Assembly: GCA_047638695.1 (NCBI GenBank)
Contig: JBLINY010000136.1
Location: forward strand, 1-11,304
Source: JAHECQ01 sp047638695
Lineage (GTDB): Bacteria; Actinomycetota; Acidimicrobiia; Acidimicrobiales; SZUA-35
Reading direction: 5' to 3'
DNA length: 11,304 nt
Of the stretch, positions 7,129-11,304 are shown one piece after another (position 1 is the first letter of the stretch; every line of letters begins with the position of its first letter). A program made the position numbers and the translations under genes. A model generated the notes under the pieces. The model was given only the letters and a program-made list of their open reading frames with translations. It did no database searches and was not told where the DNA came from.

Positions 7129-7616
7129 TCAGCCAAGCGAGCGGGCCAAGACCTCACCGATCCGTTGATAGTGAAGTTCGGTGGCTTCGGGGGCGAAGCA
7201 ATGGCGTTCCGGAAAGCAGAAGCCGTGTTCGGTCCGGGGGTGACGTCGTTTCGGGCGTCGAGAAAGTCGAGCACGGCGGCCGTATCCGCGACGACACGCC
7301 GATTGGTGATGTTCTGGCTGAGGCCGATCATGTAGTCGCGGGCCGGTGCGTACCCGGGTTCGAAGAGCCGGTTGGGATCGATGTCGACCTCACTCGCCAA
7401 ACGGTAATAGAGGTTCGGGAGCACCGTGACGAAGCCCAGCGAGGCAATGCGGCTGGCGATGTCGACGAGTTCAGCCCGGATGCCCGAAGCCGGCATGTAA
7501 ACAATGACGCCAGGTAGCGAGGCAGTCCCCTCGGGCCGGGCCACGTGGGCGAGCATTATTCCGTCGGCTGTGGTGATCTCGACGTCTTCCAAGAGCATCT
7601 CGGCGACGTCGCTCAC
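7129..7616 (-). pseudogene. Dienelactone hydrolase gene with out-of-frame central deletion
   Basis: The GTG at 7616 opens a clear dienelactone-hydrolase N-terminus for about 127 residues (ITTADGIMLAHVARPEG, PGVIVYMPASGIRAE, LGFVTVLPNLYYR, AAVLDFLDARNDVTPGP). There the expected VGVVGYCMGG strand with the nucleophilic Cys should follow, but the frame becomes nonsense. In another frame the sequence at once continues GTEHGFCFPERH and runs to LARSLG and a TGA at 7131-7129, the family's normal C-terminus with the catalytic His. Roughly 80-110 residues, including the nucleophile and acid, are missing. The joint falls at the bases GGACCG (7235-7230), which could be shared by the TPGP and PGTEHG codons in an intact parent. 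The start overlaps the stop of the methyltransferase remnant by 4 bases. The product cannot be an active hydrolase. Confidence 0.85.
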
Positions 7617-7894
7617 TTTCCCACCACGAAGATGAACACGTTCGTTTCGAAGCTGATGGTGCCATCTTCGGCGGTTAGTGGCTCGACGGCTTTGCGAACC
7701 GCTTCCTCGGAGGCGTATTGCACTGAATTGGCTGCGAAGACCACGTCGAACTCGTCGTCGTCGAAGGCCAGTTCCTCGATAGCGCCTACCCGGAAATCAA
7801 TGGCACCGAACGTCTTCTTGGCGTGGTCGATCAGACCCTGGACGGGATCGACCCCGACCACGGTTGCGCCGGGCCACCGCCCGCGGCTGCCGAG
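7613..7894 (-). pseudogene. Class I SAM methyltransferase remnant
   Basis: The open frame has a possible GTG start at 7861 (82 residues) and runs upstream to a TAG at 7897-7895. It keeps the middle of a class I methyltransferase: TVVGVDPVQGLIDHAKK (motif II acidic residue), FRVGAIEELAFDDDEFDVVFAANSVQYAS (motifs III-IV). It then jumps straight to EEAVRKAVEPLTAEDGTISFE, which matches the far C-terminus of this family. The glycine-rich motif I that holds SAM is missing at the front, and about 100 or more residues are missing in the middle without loss of frame. The stop TGA overlaps the GTG of the dienelactone hydrolase (GTGA), a sign of an old translationally coupled operon. The missing N-terminus would have lain where the heliorhodopsin gene now ends. 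Confidence 0.8.
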
Positions 7895-7926
7895 CTAGGC
7901 AGAACACGACATTTTGTCCGCCTCAC

Positions 7927-8739
7927 CTACCCGACAAGGGTGTTGGCGAAAATCTGCCAGGCCAACACACTCTTGGCCACCAAGCTGAGCACGATGTAGA
8001 TGGTCTCGCCATACAGGTAGTCGGACCACCTGCCAGTCTTGCGGTACTGCAGCCACTGGTTGATGGCGAAGGTGTTGAAGAAGAAGAACAGGCTGAAGAT
8101 GATGCCGTACACAAAGCCAGGCGGGCCGCTGGCACCATCCTGGTTCACATTCACAATGAGGTAGGTGGCAATGGCGACCCAGGGCCCGATTCCGGCGATG
8201 CAGCCGAACCAGAACGGCGTCCACCACGTCAGTCGGTCAGGGTTGTTGACCATTTCCATCATCCAGCCAAACAGGATCATGGCCACGTTCACGAAGCCGA
8301 TACCAATAAGCGCCGCGAGATCAGTGATGCCGGTGACCAGGGCTATCAACAACATCATCAACGTGGATGAAAGAGCGTATTCAACCCAGCGGAACCGGTT
8401 TCGACCCCGTCGCAGTTCCGACGCGTACCGAGCAAACCCGCCGGGAGCGGCGATGACGAAGTGGAAAAAGGCTGATAGTAGGAGGAATGACGCGGTAGCC
8501 CAGGCCAGGGGGACGCTGTAGACCGAGTTGATTGTTCCTTCCGCCAGTGGAGTCCCAGGTGGCCCGTTGAGCCCGAACGTGCTCACTTCGAGCTCGAAGT
8601 CATTGCCGAGCACGACCATTAAAAGTCCCGAAACAAGATGGAGCGTGCCCATCCCGACGTTGAATCGGCGAAGCCTGCCGAGTCGAGCGTCACTGACGCC
8701 AACGGTTTCTCGGTCGAAGTCCAGGATGGAGGTCGTCAT
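7927..8739 (-). CDS. Heliorhodopsin (retinal-binding seven-helix membrane protein)
   Basis: This 270-residue protein is a heliorhodopsin, the rhodopsin family with inverted topology (N-terminus inside) whose physiological role is unsettled. Seven hydrophobic helices are visible. Lys256 in LSLVAKSVLAW (helix 7) is the retinal Schiff-base lysine, and Glu120 in RWVEYALSSTLM (helix 3) is the counterion. His34 in TLHLVSG and His93 in FFHFVIA match the two pocket histidines (His23, His80) of the reference heliorhodopsin 48C12. The spacings agree: 27 residues from His93 to Glu120 in both, and 136 against 134 from Glu to Lys. The long helix 1-2 loop (about 47-75) is also typical. The protein ends soon after helix 7. 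No carotenoid cleavage or retinal synthesis gene lies in the window. Upstream, 237 bases separate it from csp, with a strong hairpin in between. Confidence 0.95.
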   Translation of the reverse strand: MTTSILDFDRETVGVSDARLGRLRRFNVGMGTLHLVSGLLMVVLGNDFELEVSTFGLNGPPGTPLAEGTINSVYSVPLAWATASFLLLSAFFHFVIAAPGGFARYASELRRGRNRFRWVEYALSSTLMMLLIALVTGITDLAALIGIGFVNVAMILFGWMMEMVNNPDRLTWWTPFWFGCIAGIGPWVAIATYLIVNVNQDGASGPPGFVYGIIFSLFFFFNTFAINQWLQYRKTGRWSDYLYGETIYIVLSLVAKSVLAWQIFANTLVG

Positions 8740-8830
8740 GCGACTTGTCTTTCGACCGCCACTGGCTCCATGGATGCAGCTAAGGCGCTCATGTCCTACT
8801 GCGACGAGTTCAACACTCTTGCAGACGCGC

Positions 8831-8865
8831 TTAACCCGACCTCGACTAGGTCGGGGCCGGGTTAA
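8831..8865 (-). promoter_or_regulatory. Strong compound hairpin upstream of the heliorhodopsin gene
   Basis: An inner perfect stem CCGACCT/AGGTCGG (8836-8842 and 8848-8854, 5-base loop) is flanked by a further pair TTAACCC/GGGTTAA (8831-8837 and 8859-8865), giving two alternative or nested foldings. No T tract follows on either strand, so a classical terminator is unlikely. It lies about 90 bases before the heliorhodopsin start and 110 bases after the csp stop. It may be a 5' leader element, an attenuator or an mRNA-processing or stability structure. Confidence 0.5.
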
Positions 8866-8947
8866 AGGAATATTGAAGTCAGCTAACGCAGGACCAACTA
8901 CTTGAAACCAGTGTCGATCAAACGTTCCTTGTTTTCACTTGTATCCA

Positions 8948-8966
8948 GTCCGAGAAATACTCAGAC
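8948..8966 (-). terminator. Hairpin just after the cold-shock gene
   Basis: GTCCGAG (8948-8954) and CTCAGAC (8960-8966) pair with one G-U wobble around a 5-base loop, starting about 10 bases after the csp stop. No T tract follows on the minus strand, so it is a weak terminator candidate or an mRNA 3'-end stabiliser. Confidence 0.3.
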
Positions 8967-8976
8967 CTACCCTTGA

Positions 8977-9174
8977 CTAGACGGCGCGGACGTTTTGAGC
9001 TTCTTCGCCCTTGCGACCGGGAGCGACGTCGAATTCGACAAGCTGGCCCTCGTCGAGAGACTTGTATCCGTCACCTGCGATGTTGGAGTAGTGAACGAAC
9101 ACGTCGTCTCCACCTTCGCGTGAGATGAAGCCGAAGCCTTTTTCGCTGTTAAAGAATTTTACGGTGCCCTGCAT
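8977..9174 (-). CDS. CspA-family cold-shock protein
   Basis: The 65-residue protein is a single cold-shock domain, a five-stranded OB fold that binds single-stranded RNA and DNA and melts mRNA structure. RNP1 is KGFGFI (12-17) and RNP2 is VFVHYSN (25-31). The length and the MQGTVKFFNSEKGFGFI start are standard. An AAGG ribosome site lies 7 bases before the ATG. A perfect inverted repeat sits 20 bases upstream in the leader, a possible structural control element such as cold-shock genes often carry. Cold induction cannot be read from the sequence, since many Csp proteins are constitutive. It lies between the YihY-type gene and the heliorhodopsin gene, all in the same direction. Confidence 0.96.
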   Translation of the reverse strand: MQGTVKFFNSEKGFGFISREGGDDVFVHYSNIAGDGYKSLDEGQLVEFDVAPGRKGEEAQNVRAV

Positions 9175-9193
9175 TGATTTACCTTCGATTCGA

Positions 9194-9212
9194 ACACGTC
9201 ATCGTGACGTGT
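9194..9212. promoter_or_regulatory. Perfect 8-base inverted repeat in the csp leader
   Basis: ACACGTCA (9194-9201) and TGACGTGT (9205-9212) form a perfect inverted repeat with a 3-base spacer, 20 bases upstream of the cold-shock gene's ATG and 18 bases past the stop of the YihY-type gene. It could be a protein operator, a leader hairpin in the csp mRNA, or a terminator stem for the upstream gene, although no T tract follows. Confidence 0.5.
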
Positions 9213-9230
9213 ATGTCTTGCAGCCTACGG

Positions 9231-10196
9231 TCATCTTCGCTCCGCTCCTCCATGACCCTCTGACGCGGCGTCGCCTCTGGTCCGCGAGTCGAGCTGAGTT
9301 CGCCAAGATCGAGCTCGTGCGGTCACCGAAGGAGGTTGGCGGACAACCCCCGCTCTGCGGGCAAGGACGTCGTTGAGCTCGGCCCCGATGAGAAGGACGA
9401 TGCTCAGCACGTACATAAGACTTAGTGCGAGAAGAATCGCACCGACACTCGTCTGCACCTGGTTGCCCTGCCCCGTTGCGCGCACATAGAAGGCGAACCC
9501 CTGCGAGGCGACCACCCATCCAATGGTCGTGACCACTGCGCCAGGAAGGTCATAACGCCAAGGCGTACGATGATTGGGTCCGATGTGAAACATCGCTGCC
9601 GCCCACATGATGAGAGTTACCAATACAACCGGGGCGGCCAACAGCCGAAAGGCGCGGTCGAATGGCAAGGAAGGGAGTGCGGCCAGCAGCGTGGCGCCCG
9701 TTGCCACCACCAAGATGGTTCCGGTGCCCAGCCCAACCGCCACAATCCGCACGAGCCACCACGGACGATTGTCATCGACCTCATAGGCGATATCGAGAGC
9801 TCGAATGAGCCCAGCAAAGGCCCGCGACAGCGTGAACACTGCTGCAAGCGTCGCCACCGTCGCGATCCCTGCGCTCGACGAGTTGAACAGTTCTGCAACT
9901 GTCTCGTTGAGAACCTCGGAGTCGGCGAAGGTGTCGACAACGAACTGTTGCACCTCAGCCTCGACGTCGTTCGCCACCGATTCGCCGACGACAGCCTCGA
10001 GCGAGCTGAGTGCGCTGACGAGGGCGAGCACCGCGGCTGGCACCGACAGGATTGTCCAAAAAGTAATCGAAGCAGCAACATCACCGATGCCATCGTCGCC
10101 GTACTCCTGCATCACGTCCTTGGCTAGCTGCCACAGCCATCGAGCGAGTGAGGCGGGCCGCAGAGGCGGCGACGAGGCGCGGAGGTCGAGGTCCAT
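9231..10196 (-). CDS. YihY/BrkB-family inner-membrane protein
   Basis: The 321-residue protein shows the YihY/BrkB layout: a short cytoplasmic N-terminus, then about six hydrophobic segments (near 43-65, 108-130, 150-172, 182-204, 217-238 and 250-272). The conserved ITFWTILSVPAAVLAL helix follows DVAAS, and the family's C-terminal GAELNDVL comes after the last helix. The hydrophilic tail (280-321) is variable. Family function is not established; members were once misnamed ribonuclease BN and are now treated as membrane proteins of unknown transport or envelope role. The ATG at 10196 was chosen over an upstream frame opening at 10367 because that extension overlaps the next gene and is low-complexity, Ser/Gly-rich. 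The gap to the upstream same-strand gene is 40 bases, so co-transcription is plausible. Confidence 0.9.
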   Translation of the reverse strand: MDLDLRASSPPLRPASLARWLWQLAKDVMQEYGDDGIGDVAASITFWTILSVPAAVLALVSALSSLEAVVGESVANDVEAEVQQFVVDTFADSEVLNETVAELFNSSSAGIATVATLAAVFTLSRAFAGLIRALDIAYEVDDNRPWWLVRIVAVGLGTGTILVVATGATLLAALPSLPFDRAFRLLAAPVVLVTLIMWAAAMFHIGPNHRTPWRYDLPGAVVTTIGWVVASQGFAFYVRATGQGNQVQTSVGAILLALSLMYVLSIVLLIGAELNDVLARRAGVVRQPPSVTARARSWRTQLDSRTRGDAASEGHGGAERR

Positions 10197-10236
10197 CAGG
10201 TGATCAGCCTCGCACCTCGCGCCCGACCAACAGGAG

Positions 10237-10905
10237 TCAGCTATCCCGCCCGACGAAGTCGATGGCCTCGAGCCAGTCTGACCAGTAGAACTTCCACTGC
10301 TCGACAGCATCGAACGTGCCAAGGCCTCTGTGCTCGACAACCACCTTGGTCCGCCCGCCACCCCCATCGTCGAAAGTGATTGAGGCGGAACCGCCTGCCA
10401 TTGCCAACCGAATGGCCTTGGAAGTCGGCTTCGATTTCAGCTCGGTAGGAACGTCCGGAAACAGATGCGACCGTTCGTTGTCGTTGAGCATCACTCGACG
10501 CAGTTCGTCTGCATCGACAACAACGGTTCGAGACTTGTTGGCCGTGAACGTTCCATCGGCCATCTGGTGAGGTAGCCGCAGCCCTGTGATGCGTTCGTAT
10601 CCAACCGTCACCCCTTGGGTCCACCAGTCGCCGACGCCGTGGTCCTTGCGAAGAAAGGAAACGATTGCCTTATGGCCTTCGGTCCGCCCATCGAATTGGT
10701 CGATCAAATCGCACCACTCATCCCACCCCTTGCCGGTGGCGGAGCGGACGGCTTCGTCCGACATTTCCGGGGCCGCGATCCAGTGTCGTTGCGACGTCCT
10801 CGGGTGCGCTTGCTCGAGGAGAACTCGCCGGGCTTCGACGTACCGTTCTCCTGTTGTGGCCATGCGAGCCCGCACCCGAACCTTGAATGATTCTTGTCTG
10901 GTCAT
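10237..10905 (-). CDS. DUF4287 plus SRPBCC-type domain protein
   Basis: The 222-residue protein has three parts. Residues 7-27 (FKVRVRARMATTGERYVEARR) form a basic helix with the F-K-x-x-V-R-A-R-M-x-x-T-G-x-x-Y-x-x-A-R pattern that I recall from several actinobacterial proteins. Residues about 57-110 (TGKGWDEWCDLIDQ, HKAIVSFLRKDHGVGDWWTQGVTVGYERITG) resemble DUF4287. Residues about 115-220 look like an SRPBCC/AHSA1-type hydrophobic-pocket fold, ending in the typical WKFYWSDWLEAIDFV helix. No catalytic residue is identifiable; a ligand-binding or stress role is possible. The ATG at 10905 has GAAAG 8 bases upstream. The frame stays open to 11211, but the additional 102 residues are not protein-like and were left out. 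It precedes the YihY-type gene by 40 bases. Confidence 0.85.
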   Translation of the reverse strand: MTRQESFKVRVRARMATTGERYVEARRVLLEQAHPRTSQRHWIAAPEMSDEAVRSATGKGWDEWCDLIDQFDGRTEGHKAIVSFLRKDHGVGDWWTQGVTVGYERITGLRLPHQMADGTFTANKSRTVVVDADELRRVMLNDNERSHLFPDVPTELKSKPTSKAIRLAMAGGSASITFDDGGGGRTKVVVEHRGLGTFDAVEQWKFYWSDWLEAIDFVGRDS

Positions 10906-11304
10906 CTCAACTGCTTTCACGTGCCTCGCTAGCGGACGAATCGATGACCCACGTTCACCATCGCCCCCAGGGCACTGACGAGTCGAAATTGGAACACTTC
11001 CCATGTCGAGCACTCGAGGTCCCCTTTGCCTTCTCGCACCGGATCGTGGGTTCCGGAAGAAGATTTGGCGTGACAGGTCGCCGCGCACAACGGTAGCCAA
11101 CATGACCTCAGCCAAGCAATCATGCACACGCTGGCGCCCGGTCAAGGGCGAAGGCGTCTCCGCCGATCGGATGATCCTGAAACGGCACCTTCGGCCAATA
11201 TCGCCGAACACGCTCGTTCTCTAATGTGACGTTGTGGTAGCCAACGTTCTTCGCGATCTATGGGGCGAGCCAGCACCGCCTGAACGACCGGCACGTACCC
11301 CGAT
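10906..11304. other. Terminal stretch with no supported gene
   Basis: No frame here resembles a known protein. The minus-strand gene's frame stays open to 11211, but its translation is Arg/Ser-rich and lacks a ribosome site. A plus-strand frame (11003-11224) is its antisense and equally unconvincing. At the right edge a minus-strand frame reading GYVPVVQAVLARPIDREERW enters from outside the window and could be the end of a gene, but it is too short to judge. An inverted repeat ACGTTG/CAACGT (11229-11234, 11242-11247) and a 10-base direct repeat GGTAGCCAAC (11092-11101, 11236-11245) are present. Confidence 0.5.

Noticed and set aside
7081..7335. Plus-strand frame of 84 residues across the hydrolase remnant
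   Set aside because: It is antisense to clear dienelactone-hydrolase coding sequence in both halves of the remnant.
8638..8865. Plus-strand frame of 75 residues over the start of the heliorhodopsin gene
   Set aside because: Mostly antisense to the heliorhodopsin N-terminus and its leader, with no ribosome site or known family.
10197..10367. 57-residue extension of the YihY-type protein
   Set aside because: It would overlap the neighbouring gene and is low-complexity Ser/Gly; the ATG at 10196 fits the family length.
10906..11211. 102-residue N-terminal extension of the DUF4287/SRPBCC protein
   Set aside because: Arg/Ser-rich, not protein-like, and a good start with a ribosome site exists at 10905.

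Overview
The window looks like chromosomal DNA of a high-GC actinobacterium. This rests on G/C-rich third codon positions, an LLM-class (F420-type) flavin/deazaflavin oxidoreductase, an actinobacterial-style amidohydrolase, a DUF4287/SRPBCC protein and, most diagnostically, a heliorhodopsin, a family found mainly in single-membrane bacteria such as Actinobacteria. The species cannot be fixed from the sequence; an aquatic or soil Acidimicrobiia-like organism is a reasonable guess. No tRNA, rRNA, CRISPR array, transposase, integrase or phage gene was seen.

Left half (bases 1-6170, plus strand): a catabolic neighbourhood. In order it holds an Amidohydrolase_2-family hydrolase, about 940 bases with no secure gene, a TfdA/TauD-type Fe(II)/2-oxoglutarate dioxygenase, a 3-hydroxyisobutyrate-dehydrogenase-type NAD(P) oxidoreductase, a very short cupin remnant, an IclR-family regulator and an LLM-class oxidoreductase that starts 14 bases after the regulator ends. 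Together they suggest IclR-controlled oxidation and hydrolysis of a small organic acid or xenobiotic-like substrate. The substrate is unknown.

Middle (6249-7894, minus strand): an intact enoyl-CoA hydratase/isomerase preceded on its strand by two broken genes that still overlap by 4 bases. One is a dienelactone hydrolase that has lost its centre, including the nucleophile region, through an out-of-frame deletion with 6 bases of possible microhomology at the joint. The other is a class I methyltransferase that lacks its N-terminus (SAM motif I) and most of its C-terminal half. This looks like a decaying three-gene operon, or a set of assembly joins.

Right half (7927-10905, minus strand): heliorhodopsin (retinal Lys256, counterion Glu120), a CspA-like cold-shock protein, a YihY/BrkB-type membrane protein and a DUF4287-SRPBCC protein, all in one direction. 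Strong hairpins lie between csp and the heliorhodopsin gene and just upstream of csp. The last 400 bases hold no gene I can support. The heliorhodopsin is the most notable gene. Its function in the cell is unknown, and its neighbours hint at a link to light, cold or envelope stress but do not prove one.
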